Of a stretch of DNA of 13,059 bases, positions 1-10,288 are shown one piece after another. The stretch is taken from contig JAFOIR010000407.1 of NCBI GenBank assembly GCA_017420625.1, positions 1 to 13,059 of the forward strand, given 5' to 3'. The notes under the pieces were generated by a model, which worked only from the letters and a program-made list of their open reading frames with translations, ran no database searches and was not told where the DNA came from. The first letter of the stretch is position 1; each line of letters starts with the position of its first letter. Position numbers and translations under genes: made by a program. The stretch is from Bacillota bacterium (GTDB taxonomy: Bacteria > Bacillota_A > Clostridia > Lachnospirales > Bianqueaceae).

Positions 1-694
1 ACATGGAGGTCGTACCCCAGTTGGACAGATGGTGATAACCGGATTTGATCTTGATCGATCCAAGATTGGAGATCAGGACCGATGCCTGATTAGGATCATC
101 CGAAATCATGGACTGCGGTACCCATCCGTGTTTGTCCAGCCACATCAGAAAATGAACAGCCGTTTTGCTGATAAAACGAGGCAGTTTCTGAGCAAGAAGA
201 TCCATCGTGGCTTCTGTTCCATTGGCGCTGCCGTCCGAATGTTTGCGTTCTCTCATGACAACGTCACGGATCCGGTTGTGGATGCTTTCCAGGTTGTCAT
301 CTTCCTTCGCAACCAGCCAGGCCAGGCCTTCGCTGCCTTCGTCACTGAAGACTTTCTTGACGATGAACGCTGCGCTCACATCGTTTCTCTGATACATATT
401 CTCATTGACGATAAAACGGTTCAGCTTGGGACGCAGATAGACAGTCTTTAAGATGGCCGCCACAATGATGTGGAAGAAAGTATATTTGAAGTCGATGCCT
501 TCGTAATTGATCTCCTCCAGATATTCCTTCATCCTGGTCAGATCGATATTCTGAGAGATATAAGCTTCATTGTTGGTCCGATTTCCGTAGATGATATTCA
601 TCACGAAATGCAGTCCGTCGAGATCCCGGATCAGGGTCGCGTCCCTTCTGTCGCCAAAGCGGCGTTTTTTCGCACGAGAATTGTCTTTACTCAT
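1..694 (-). CDS. E2-like acyltransferase (2-oxoacid dehydrogenase E2 / CAT fold), 3' end outside window
   Basis: I translated this by hand from the reverse strand. The frame is open from ATG at 694 to the window edge, giving 231 residues. The start has an AGGAGG site five bases upstream. The protein begins with a short basic stretch (MSKDNSRAKKRRFGDRRDA) and goes straight into a catalytic-type domain: an R/K-E-Y-L-E-E-I helix, a FFHIIVAAILKTVYLRPKLN segment, FIVKKVFSD, and near the edge VLISNLGSIKIKSGYHHL followed by NWGTTSM. That is the pattern of E2 acyltransferase catalytic domains and their chloramphenicol-acetyltransferase-fold relatives. No lipoyl or E1/E3-binding domain precedes it, so it is unlikely to be a true pyruvate dehydrogenase E2. 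The HxxxDG active site expected near the C-terminus lies outside the window. It starts 27 bp after the ASKHA gene and is probably co-transcribed with it. The substrate is unknown. Confidence 0.8.
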   Translation of the reverse strand, partial: MSKDNSRAKKRRFGDRRDATLIRDLDGLHFVMNIIYGNRTNNEAYISQNIDLTRMKEYLEEINYEGIDFKYTFFHIIVAAILKTVYLRPKLNRFIVNENMYQRNDVSAAFIVKKVFSDEGSEGLAWLVAKEDDNLESIHNRIRDVVMRERKHSDGSANGTEATMDLLAQKLPRFISKTAVHFLMWLDKHGWVPQSMISDDPNQASVLISNLGSIKIKSGYHHLSNWGTTSM

Positions 695-721
695 GAAAGC
701 CTCCTGATATAGTCAATAGAA

Positions 722-2236
722 TTAAAAGTCCATCGATGCGATCCAGCGTTTCTCAAAGCCCTTGAAAGCAGAAAGGTCGATCACCTGGATAGCCTTCGCG
801 ATCCGTTCGGCTTCTTTCAGCACTTCGGGATCGAGGCACTTAAGCGCGCCTTCCAGCGCGGCATTGCCGACTGCTTCCATCTCCTCGGAAAGATTCTCCG
901 GAATAAGACCAGCTCTCACCGCGGATTCAGTCCTAAGGAAATATCCGAGGCCACCGGCAATCAGCACCTCATCGACATCTTCCGCCCGGGCTCCTGCTGC
1001 TTCCAGCAATGTCTCAATACCGGCCCGAATCGCTGCTTTGGCCAGCTGGAACTTCCGTATATCCTGTTCTGAAAGGTATACGGTATCTGTCAGATATAAT
1101 TTCCCATTCCGGATTCTCTGGGCAACGGTGCGTGCCGGTCCGGGCGGCTGTTCCAGAACAAACTGCCCGTCCTTTGTCATCACGCCCAGTTCCAGAAGAA
1201 CGGCTACGATGTCGATCAGTCCGCTTCCGCAGATGCCTTCTGCAAATTCTGCGTCGATGATCTTCATCTGGAATGGAGAATCGTCCATCAGAGGACGTAA
1301 ATATCCTGTCATAGGCGGCGCCAGGCGCACATGTGCGATCGCACCGGGCGTGCCGCCCATACCACATTCGATTTCAGCTCCCTCGAGACAAGGACCTGCC
1401 GCAGTGGACGCTGCAAACATCTGCCCACGGAAGCTCAGTACCATCTCTCCGTTGGTTCCAAGGTCGATGAGAAGGGTTCCGCTTTCCTTGGAAAGGTCCT
1501 GGGCCAGTACACCGCATACGGTATCGGCTCCGATATAACCGGAGGCAGACGGCAGAATCACGACCTTATCCGCATCCAGACCAACCTCCTCGCCGGTGAC
1601 CTCCCTGGTCTCGGTAAAGACCGGCGTAAAGGGATAAACACCGATCGGGGACGGATCAACGCCAAGAAACAGATGCAGCATCGTCGTGTTGCCGCAGACG
1701 ACCACTGTTTCACAGTGATAGCCTTTCAGCATACCGGCAATTTCCTTACGGATGAGTGAAGTCAGCTGTTCCAGTTTTCCTTCACCAGAAGCCTTGATCC
1801 GGCTGATCACATCCGCACCGCAGATCTCCTGGTCATTCAGTTTCGTCCCGGAAAGCGCAACAAGTCCTTCCTGGTCAACTACCTGAACAGCAACCGTCGT
1901 CGTTCCGATATCTACAGCAGCCTGGTACACTTCTTCCCTGGCAGATTTGGTCTTCTCTTCATAGTGGAATTCATATCCGCTGCTGTAGTCAGGTACCCAG
2001 ACATCACAATCCTCCATCACCTGTGTCGTGCAGGCACGGTGCTGAACGGTCTCCATCTGACCGGTCACCTGGTTGGTCTGCGTCATGGTGATTCGGCATT
2101 TACGGCAGGTACCTCTTCCGCCGCATGGGGTCCTCACAGGAATCTGCTCGCGCTGAAGAATATCCAGCATAAGCTCGCCCTGAGCGGCCTGGACTTTGCT
2201 GATCTGATCTTTCTGGTGGATCGTTACGGTAATCAC
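722..2236 (-). CDS. 2Fe-2S ferredoxin / ASKHA ATPase-like protein (RACo-type corrinoid-protein activator family)
   Basis: The protein has 504 aa. It starts at GTG 2236, with AAAGGAG seven bases upstream. Residues 1-75 form a plant-type 2Fe-2S domain with C38, C44, C47 and C69 (TPCGGRGTCRKC). From about residue 106 a sugar-kinase/Hsp70/actin-like core follows: phosphate-1 loop DIGTTTVAVQVVD (109-121), VCGNTTMLHLF (180-190), phosphate-2 loop LLIDLGTNGEMVL (255-267), CGMGGTPGAI, GICGSGLIDI (334-343) and LIAGGLG (425-431). Known relatives are RACo proteins, which use ATP hydrolysis to drive electron transfer that reactivates Co(II) corrinoid proteins, and methyltransferase activators. I recall these as 600 residues or more, so the linker region is short here. 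No corrinoid protein or methyltransferase is in the window, so the partner is unknown. It has its own promoter and is followed by the E2-like gene. Confidence 0.88.
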   Translation of the reverse strand: MITVTIHQKDQISKVQAAQGELMLDILQREQIPVRTPCGGRGTCRKCRITMTQTNQVTGQMETVQHRACTTQVMEDCDVWVPDYSSGYEFHYEEKTKSAREEVYQAAVDIGTTTVAVQVVDQEGLVALSGTKLNDQEICGADVISRIKASGEGKLEQLTSLIRKEIAGMLKGYHCETVVVCGNTTMLHLFLGVDPSPIGVYPFTPVFTETREVTGEEVGLDADKVVILPSASGYIGADTVCGVLAQDLSKESGTLLIDLGTNGEMVLSFRGQMFAASTAAGPCLEGAEIECGMGGTPGAIAHVRLAPPMTGYLRPLMDDSPFQMKIIDAEFAEGICGSGLIDIVAVLLELGVMTKDGQFVLEQPPGPARTVAQRIRNGKLYLTDTVYLSEQDIRKFQLAKAAIRAGIETLLEAAGARAEDVDEVLIAGGLGYFLRTESAVRAGLIPENLSEEMEAVGNAALEGALKCLDPEVLKEAERIAKAIQVIDLSAFKGFEKRWIASMDF

Positions 2237-2279
2237 GGCTGTCTCCTTTCCTTAATGGGCCTAAAGGGAACATATTGCC

Positions 2280-2308
2280 ATTATAAACGTTTTTGAGCGG
2301 ATTGTAAA
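2280..2308 (-). promoter_or_regulatory. sigma-A-type promoter for the ASKHA / E2-like gene pair
   Basis: On the minus strand TTTACA (2303-2308) and TATAAT (2280-2285) are separated by exactly 17 bases. The -10 is perfect and the -35 matches five of six positions. It lies between the fucosidase stop codon and the GTG start of the ASKHA gene, with a leader of roughly 37 bases to the start codon. No terminator hairpin precedes it, so read-through from the fucosidase gene remains possible. Confidence 0.75.
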
Positions 2309-2309
2309 C

Positions 2310-3998
2310 TCACAAATAGAAGAGCGCCATCTCGGTCTGCATCCGGTTTTGCTCATTTTCCAGGATACATTTCCACTGATAGGTCACCCCGGCGGGCAGG
2401 TTTTCCAGCACCGTCTCATAGCTGCCTTTACCCGTCACACGCATCTTTCCGGCTTCCTTCCATCCTTCTTCATAAGAGGAAAGGGCAAATCCCGGATACA
2501 CACGGTATTCAAAGTGAAGGAACGCTTCATCAAAGCTTCCCAGATCAAGGACATGGGCTTTCAGAAGGACTTTCCCGTCTGAAACAGTACTTTCTCCCTG
2601 CTCGATCATCATCGGGACGAAGGCCGGCCTCACATCGGTCAGTTTCAGCACCAGAGGATTTCTCCACTGGATCCCGCAGTAGACCCGCTGGGTATTCATC
2701 ACATCGATGATCAGACGATCCTTTTCCTGCCGGAAATACGTATGCGCATCCAGATCAGGCCGGTATTCCGTCTCTTCTCCGCTCTGCCCCAGTAAAGAGA
2801 CCGTCGTTTTCTCTCCTGTTCGGACTGAATGAAGCGTAATCGTTCTTCTCTGGCCGCGGTCCCATTCCTCCTCTGTGAAGATGACTGCATAAACGGTGTC
2901 TTCGTCTTTCTTTTTTAAGAGATAGATCGTCCGCTCCTGATCTTCCTCCGATACCAGCACCCAGGGCCTGACAAAGTGAAGGGCTTCTCCATTGATAAAA
3001 TGCCAAAGTGCCAGTTCTCTTAGAATATTCTCCTGCTCACGGCACAGAATTCCCCGCGCATCCGGACCGATATTCAAAAGCAGTGCGCCGCCCTTCGCCC
3101 GGGTATCTACCAGCAGCCGGATCACATGTGCACCGGTCTTGTAGATCTCGTTCGTTGGCTGATACTGCCAGGCTGTTCCAAGAGTAATACAGGCTTCCCA
3201 TGCCTGATCGGCACCGACACCCGGCAGCTGCTGCTCCGGTGTGGGAATCGCACCTCTTGTGATCAGCACCTCCGGCCGGATATCCCAGGCAATCTGCATA
3301 CAGTACTGCTGCAGGCTGATGCCATCTTTCCCGACCATGCTTTCACCGCCGTCGAAGAACAGCACGTCCACCGGTCCATGCTCCATCAGTTCTTCCATCT
3401 GAATTTTCAGGTGCTGCCGGTAAGCCTGATGGATCTCTTCCGGATATGGCTCCCTGGGGCTGCGGGTGATCGGAAGACCCATCTTTCTTAGAAACCAGAA
3501 ATCTTCCGGCGAGAAATAAAACCCCACCTTGATCCCCTGCCGTCTGAAAGCGGCCGCATATTCCGCCACCAGATCCTTTCCTTCCGCCGTATTGCCGATA
3601 TGAAAATCCGTACTCTTCGATGGCCAGAGGCAAAAGCCGGAATGATGCTTGGTCGTCAGAACTGCATACTGAAATCCGCAAAGTCTGGCCAGATGCGCCA
3701 GATGGTCAAAATCCCATTCGCCCTTTTCCAGGGTCTTAGGAAGTTCGATATAAAACCTCTCCACATAGTCGTCGCTTGCGCCGACCAGCGTATGACTGAT
3801 GACGCATCCAAGCTGTGCATCCAGCGACCAGTGGATAAAAAGTCCCATCCCGGCATCCTGCAGCCAGGTAAGATTCTCCGGCAGATTCCGGCTTAAAAAA
3901 GATCCGGACAGCGTATTATCCATGACCGCAGATTCATCCACGGCGCCGCTCTTTCCCTTTGGCTTCATTTCCGGCAGCAAATGAGAGTGAATATTCAT
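2310..3998 (-). CDS. alpha-L-fucosidase, GH29 family, cytoplasmic
   Basis: The protein has 562 aa. It starts at ATG 3998 behind AAGGAG at good spacing. It would hydrolyse terminal alpha-L-fucose from glycans. There is no signal peptide, so it probably acts on imported oligosaccharides. GH29 landmarks: GMGLFIHWS (50-58), LTTKHHSGFCLWPSK (114-128), VDVLFFDGGE (210-219) with D216 as probable nucleophile, ITRGAIPTPEQQ (246-257) carrying the likely fucose-contacting Arg, WEACITLG (267-274) and GGALLLNIGPDARG (303-316). After a small beta-rich region (about 345-445), residues 450-562 look like a fibronectin-III-like sandwich (FEYRVYPGF, then NLPAGVTYQWKC); that assignment is tentative. Two family positions deviate: FIHWG is FIHWS, and KHHDGF is KHHSGF. 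No transporter or regulator gene is adjacent. It is transcribed away from pgsA from the shared intergenic region. Confidence 0.9.
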   Translation of the reverse strand: MNIHSHLLPEMKPKGKSGAVDESAVMDNTLSGSFLSRNLPENLTWLQDAGMGLFIHWSLDAQLGCVISHTLVGASDDYVERFYIELPKTLEKGEWDFDHLAHLARLCGFQYAVLTTKHHSGFCLWPSKSTDFHIGNTAEGKDLVAEYAAAFRRQGIKVGFYFSPEDFWFLRKMGLPITRSPREPYPEEIHQAYRQHLKIQMEELMEHGPVDVLFFDGGESMVGKDGISLQQYCMQIAWDIRPEVLITRGAIPTPEQQLPGVGADQAWEACITLGTAWQYQPTNEIYKTGAHVIRLLVDTRAKGGALLLNIGPDARGILCREQENILRELALWHFINGEALHFVRPWVLVSEEDQERTIYLLKKKDEDTVYAVIFTEEEWDRGQRRTITLHSVRTGEKTTVSLLGQSGEETEYRPDLDAHTYFRQEKDRLIIDVMNTQRVYCGIQWRNPLVLKLTDVRPAFVPMMIEQGESTVSDGKVLLKAHVLDLGSFDEAFLHFEYRVYPGFALSSYEEGWKEAGKMRVTGKGSYETVLENLPAGVTYQWKCILENEQNRMQTEMALFYL

Positions 3999-4036
3999 CC
4001 TGTTTTCTCCTTATCAGATATGGAGTTATGGACTTT

Positions 4037-4065
4037 ATGATACCGAATTTACGGGCAGGTTGCAA
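4037..4065 (-). promoter_or_regulatory. Promoter for the fucosidase gene
   Basis: On the minus strand TTGCAA (4060-4065) and TATCAT (4037-4042) have a 17-base spacer and lie about 40 bases before the start codon. The -35 hexamer is itself palindromic and sits at the middle of the dyad at 4046-4081. Confidence 0.6.
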
Positions 4066-4081
4066 CGATTTTCCGTAAATT
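4046..4081. repeat. Interrupted inverted repeat over the fucosidase -35 box, candidate operator
   Basis: AATTTACGG (4046-4054) and its exact complement CCGTAAATT (4073-4081) flank an 8-bp perfect palindrome GTTGCAAC (4059-4066). The two centres of symmetry are one base apart. The arrangement covers the -35 and spacer of the fucosidase promoter and ends 14 bases before the pgsA -35. A repressor site controlling glycan use is a reasonable reading, but no regulator gene is nearby to name. Confidence 0.4.
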
Positions 4082-4094
4082 AAGAATTCGTTTC

Positions 4095-4123
4095 TTGCAA
4101 ACCATCCTTTCGTTTGATAAAAT
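4095..4123 (+). promoter_or_regulatory. Promoter for pgsA and the pseudouridine synthase gene
   Basis: TTGCAA (4095-4100), a 17-base spacer and TAAAAT (4118-4123), preceded by TGA (4115-4117) as an extended -10. It shows that translation must begin downstream, at ATG 4168, and not at ATG 4114, which lies inside the promoter. Confidence 0.7.
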
Positions 4124-4167
4124 GGTACTGTTCGTTTTGTTTTACCTGTGTAATAGAAAGGAGCCCC

Positions 4168-4815
4168 ATGCTTCGTTTCAAGAAGAGGGAACTGTTCTAC
4201 ATTCCCAATATACTGACTTATTTTCGTTTTGTACTCATACCGATCTTTATCTATCTGTATCTGACCGGCCATAACACCGGCGCTGTTCTGTGCCTGGTCC
4301 TTTCCATTCTTTCCGATTTTCTTGACGGCAAAGCTGCAAGGGCCTTCAATCAGGTCTCTGAACTGGGGATCCTGCTGGATCCTGTTGCTGACAAGTTCAC
4401 TCAGGGCGCAGCGGTCATCTGTCTTGGCATCCGCTATCCCATGCTCTGGTATCTGTTCGCGATCGAGTTTATCAAGGAAGCCTTTATGGCTATCGCAGGC
4501 GCTGTGACGATCCGCAAAAAACGGATCAAGTTCGGCGGAGCAAAATGGTATGGAAAAGTAGGCACCGGCATCACAGACGGAACCCTGCTTCTTCTGCTGG
4601 TCTTTCCTCAGATGTCCGAAAACATTCGCCTGTCTCTGGTCGTTTTCTGCGGCACCTGGATGATCGTTACCCTGATGCTTTACGCGCATAATTACTGGGG
4701 TATGTGGCATGGAAAAACGGAAGGTACACTGACCGTCGATCCCAAAGGCAAAAAAATCGACCCGGCTCCTATCGTTCCGGATCCGGAAGATCCTACCCTG
4801 CACGACTATAAATAA
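4168..4815 (+). CDS. pgsA: CDP-alcohol phosphatidyltransferase, probably CDP-diacylglycerol-glycerol-3-phosphate phosphatidyltransferase
   Basis: The protein has 215 aa. I chose ATG 4168 because AAAGGAG (4157-4163) lies four bases upstream; the in-frame ATG at 4114 sits inside the promoter. It is an inner-membrane enzyme that would transfer phosphatidyl from CDP-diacylglycerol to an alcohol, giving phosphatidylglycerol phosphate if it is PgsA. The family signature D-x2-DG-x2-AR-x8-G-x3-D-x3-D is complete (SDFLDGKAAR through GILLDPVADK). Hydrophobic segments include IPNILTYFRFVLIPIFIYLY near the N-terminus and several later ones. The last ~35 residues form a polar, proline- and aspartate-rich tail (PKGKKIDPAPIVPDPEDP) beyond the usual core. 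Family membership is clear. The exact alcohol acceptor is inferred, and a eukaryotic-type cardiolipin synthase is the alternative. Confidence 0.88.
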   Translation: MLRFKKRELFYIPNILTYFRFVLIPIFIYLYLTGHNTGAVLCLVLSILSDFLDGKAARAFNQVSELGILLDPVADKFTQGAAVICLGIRYPMLWYLFAIEFIKEAFMAIAGAVTIRKKRIKFGGAKWYGKVGTGITDGTLLLLLVFPQMSENIRLSLVVFCGTWMIVTLMLYAHNYWGMWHGKTEGTLTVDPKGKKIDPAPIVPDPEDPTLHDYK

Positions 4816-4816
4816 A

Positions 4817-5766
4817 ATGGAAAAAGTGATCCGTTATACCGTTACATCAGCCGATCAGGGTCTGTCTGTCCGGCAGATCCTCAAAGACCGCTGCTTCTTA
4901 AGCGCCGGCCAGATCCGGCATGTTTTAAACCTGAAAGGGGCTCTTGGCTTTCACGCATCATCTGCGCGTAAGACTGCTGAGCCCCTTTTTACCATGAAAA
5001 CAATTGTCTGTGAAGGAGATGAGATCACCCTGATCCTTCCCGATGAAGGACCTTCTGTCGTTCCCCGCGACGGAAATTTGTCCATCCTTTATGAATCGGG
5101 CGACCTTCTGATGGTGGATAAGCCATCGGGTATGGCCGTACATCCGGCTCACGGACATTATGATGATACCCTCGTCAACTATCTGGCTGCCCGCTATCCG
5201 GAACCGATCCGTCTGATCGGGCGGCTGGATAAGGAAACCTCCGGGCTCATTGCTGTTGCCAGAAATACACCCGCTGCCACGATCCTGGAAAGGCAGCGGA
5301 CAGATGGGTCTCTTTCCCGGATCTACCTTGCGCTGGTTCTTGGAGAAATTGAAAAAAGCGGCCTGATCGATCAGCCGCTTTCAGAGACTCGTGAACATAC
5401 GCCGCTTGGAGAAAACGGCCGTCCTCTTCGATTGATGAAACCCGATCCTTCCGGAAAGAGTGCCCGCACAGAATACCAGGTCCTTTCGGTTTGCGAAATA
5501 CCCTGCGGTGACTCTCTTCAGACGATCAGTCTTGTCCGGATCCATCTTCTTACCGGAAGAACGCATCAGATCCGGGCTCACTTTGCATTCCTCGGTCATC
5601 CGCTTCTTGGCGACCAGCTTTATCAGGAGTTCACCGGAATCATCTCACCGGTGCCGGCGCCCAGAACCATGCTCCATTCCTGGAAGATCCAGGCAAAAGA
5701 GCCTTTTACCAAAGAGGAATTGGATGTTACCGCTCCTCTTCCCGAAGATTTTAAAGCTTTTCTTTC

Positions 5767-5770
<4 letters not shown>
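4817..5770 (+). CDS. RluA-family 23S rRNA / tRNA pseudouridine synthase
   Basis: The protein has 317 aa. The start codon comes one base after the pgsA stop (TAA-A-ATG) with no clear ribosome site, so translation is probably coupled to pgsA. It isomerises uridine to pseudouridine in structured RNA. An S4-like RNA-binding region (about 14-75, LSVRQILKDR and SAGQIRHVLNLKG) precedes the catalytic domain: LLMVDKPSGMAVHP (97-110), GRLDKETSG (135-143) with catalytic D138, RIYLALVLG (168-176), and LLTGRTHQIRAHFAFLGHPL (244-263). The family motif is usually HRLDxxTSG; here Gly replaces His. I cannot say which uridine is modified, so no specific symbol is given. Its 3' end meets atpC head-on, sharing the bases TTAA at 5767-5770. 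Confidence 0.92.
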
Positions 5771-8541
<2,771 letters not shown>

Positions 8542-8545
8542 CGGA

Positions 8546-10288
8546 TCACTCTTTCATGATCTCATCACAGGCTAAGAGGATCGCTTCCCGAAGTTCCTGT
8601 GTGAGTTTATATCCTTCAGAGATCTCATTCATGATCATGGGATAACGGTCTCTCATTCCCGAGAGCAGTCTTGATCGGATGGCATCCATCTCGGTCAGAG
8701 GATAATTCTGCAGTTTATGCGCCAGCGCGCATACCAGAACCACGACCTGCTCTTCCATCTTGAGAGGAGAATGCTGCTGCTGACGAAGCAGCTGCATAAG
8801 CGACTGTCCGTAAGCGAGCTGAGATTTTGTCAGATCATCAAGATCCGAGTCGAACTGTGTAAAGACCTGCATCTCCCGATACTGAGAAAGATCCAGACGA
8901 AGCGTACCGGTAGCAGACTTCATCGCCTTTGTCTGGGCGCTTCCGCCTACACGGGATACGGAAAGACCAACATTGACCGCCGGCCTCTGGCCTGCGAAGA
9001 ACAGGTCGCTCTCCAGAAAGATCTGTCCGTCAGTGATCGAAATAATGTTGGTGGGAATATAGGCGGAAACATCGCCTGCCTGTGTTTCAACGATCGGCAG
9101 TGCGGTCATTGAGCCGCCGCCCAGCTCCTGAGACAGATGGGCGGATCTTTCCAGCAGTCTTGAATGCAGATAGAAAATATCACCCGGATAAGCTTCTCGT
9201 CCAGGCGAACGGCCCAGCAAGAGAGAGATCGTCCGATAGCTCGTAGCATGTTTGGAAAGATCGTCATATACGATCAGGACATCCTTTCCCTGATGCATGA
9301 AGTATTCACCCATAGCGGTTCCGGAATACGGCGCGATATATTGAAGCGGTACCGGATCGCTGGCGGACGATACCACCACGATCGTCTGATCCATCATTCC
9401 CTTTTCCGCAAGGATCTTCACCGTCTGCGCGACCGAGCTGTTTTTCTGTCCGATCGCCACATAGATACAGATAACGCCGTTCCCCTTCTGGTTCAGGATC
9501 GTATCCAGCGCGATCGTCGTCTTGCCGGTCTGACGGTCGCCGATGATCAGTTCTCTCTGACCTCGACCGATCGGGAACATGGCATCGATGCAAAGAAGAC
9601 CTGTCTCCATGGGTTCATTGACGGCCTGACGCTCGATAATGCCAGGCGCCGGGACTTCCAATGCCATATAGTCGTCTGCCCGGATGGGTCCCTGATCATC
9701 GATCGGAGCACCGAGGGCGTTGACGACACGGCCCAGAAAGCCTGAGCCGGCCGGAATACCCGCCTGACGATGGGTACGGTATACCCGGCTGCCGGCCAGA
9801 ATCTGTCCGTCGTCACCAAACAGCACACATCCGATATGATCCTTCTTAAGATCCTGGATCATTCCGCGGATCCCGTTATCGAAGATCAGGATCTCTCCGT
9901 ACTCGGCACCGGACAGACCGTCCACGGTGGCAATACCGTCTCCGACGGTCAGCACACGTCCGACTTCTCTCGGGATCGGTTCCAGATGAAAGTTCTCGAT
10001 CTTCTCGCGAATCAGCGTCGTGACCGGGATATCCGGTTCCTCGCTGATGCTTTCGATCGCTTCTTTCATCTGCTGGAGTCGGCCTTCCATACTCCAGTCA
10101 TACAGATCCGATCCGACCTGCAGAATAAAGCCATCCTTGATGGACTCTTCCTTATCCCAGGACAGTCGGATTTCACCGCTGTAGTTGTGGGCGACAAACT
10201 TAACAAACCGTTCTCTTTGCTGTCTGGACGGCGGTTGGGCTGATCGGATCAATGCCTGGACGACTTTGCGGTCACCAAACTCACTCAT
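8546..10288 (-). CDS. atpA: F1Fo ATP synthase subunit alpha with an N-terminal delta-subunit C-terminal domain (delta-alpha fusion)
   Basis: The protein has 580 aa, against about 500-510 for ordinary alpha. Residues ~83-580 are a full alpha: VTTLIREKIENFHLEPIPRE as the N-terminal helix and strand, P-loop GDRQTGKT (250-257), DVLIVYDDLSK (336-346), SRVGGSAQTKAM (445-456) with R446 as the interface arginine, and the C-terminal helical domain. Residues 1-82 are extra and match the delta C-terminal domain. The frame is continuous with no internal stop. ATG 10288 overlaps the atpF stop (ATGA), with GGGAG nine bases upstream. No separate delta gene exists between atpF and atpA. Alpha carries non-catalytic nucleotide sites and normally binds delta through its N-terminal helix; here the two are joined. 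An internal start at M74 (10069) would give a normal-length alpha, but its possible ribosome site, GGAAGG, is about 13 bases away and weak. Confidence 0.95.
   Translation of the reverse strand: MSEFGDRKVVQALIRSAQPPSRQQRERFVKFVAHNYSGEIRLSWDKEESIKDGFILQVGSDLYDWSMEGRLQQMKEAIESISEEPDIPVTTLIREKIENFHLEPIPREVGRVLTVGDGIATVDGLSGAEYGEILIFDNGIRGMIQDLKKDHIGCVLFGDDGQILAGSRVYRTHRQAGIPAGSGFLGRVVNALGAPIDDQGPIRADDYMALEVPAPGIIERQAVNEPMETGLLCIDAMFPIGRGQRELIIGDRQTGKTTIALDTILNQKGNGVICIYVAIGQKNSSVAQTVKILAEKGMMDQTIVVVSSASDPVPLQYIAPYSGTAMGEYFMHQGKDVLIVYDDLSKHATSYRTISLLLGRSPGREAYPGDIFYLHSRLLERSAHLSQELGGGSMTALPIVETQAGDVSAYIPTNIISITDGQIFLESDLFFAGQRPAVNVGLSVSRVGGSAQTKAMKSATGTLRLDLSQYREMQVFTQFDSDLDDLTKSQLAYGQSLMQLLRQQQHSPLKMEEQVVVLVCALAHKLQNYPLTEMDAIRSRLLSGMRDRYPMIMNEISEGYKLTQELREAILLACDEIMKE
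10043..10288 (-). other. Delta-subunit (AtpH) C-terminal domain encoded at the 5' end of atpA
   Basis: Residues ~6-80 of the alpha fusion follow the delta C-terminal pattern: an opening strand and turn (ALIRSAQPPSRQQ), a helix, EIRLSWDKEESIKDGFILQV, then GSDLYDWSMEGRLQQMKEAI. Against E. coli AtpH as I remember it, it aligns without gaps over about 69 residues. Shared positions include S-A, S-x-Q-Q, L, G, I, G, D, S and GRL. The six-helix delta N-terminal domain (about 105 residues) is absent here and at the atpF 3' end. Confidence 0.85.

Noticed and set aside
29..712. Plus-strand open frames of 140, 61 and 80 codons over the left edge
   Set aside because: They are shadows of the minus-strand E2-like gene. 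The reverse strand reads continuously as a recognisable acyltransferase domain with a good ribosome site, while the plus-strand products resemble nothing.
4060..4075. Catabolite-repression (cre) site near TTGCAACGATTTTCC
   Set aside because: It resembles the cre pattern only if one base is missing between the TGnAA and CG parts, so it does not satisfy the consensus.
4114..4167. Upstream ATG extending PgsA by 18 residues
   Set aside because: This ATG lies within the -10 region of the promoter and lacks a ribosome site. ATG 4168 has AAAGGAG and begins the normal PgsA N-terminus.
3934..4803. Minus-strand frame of 289 codons opposite pgsA
   Set aside because: It covers the divergent promoter region and runs antisense to the complete CDP-alcohol transferase signature. 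Its product has no recognisable motifs and is rich in D/Q/K, as expected from an antisense shadow.
5712..5740. Hairpin AAGAGGA/TCCTCTT as a terminator for the pseudouridine synthase gene
   Set aside because: The stem is seven pairs with a 15-base loop, lies inside the coding sequence, and is followed by CCCGAAG instead of a T run on the plus strand; the minus strand also lacks a T run.
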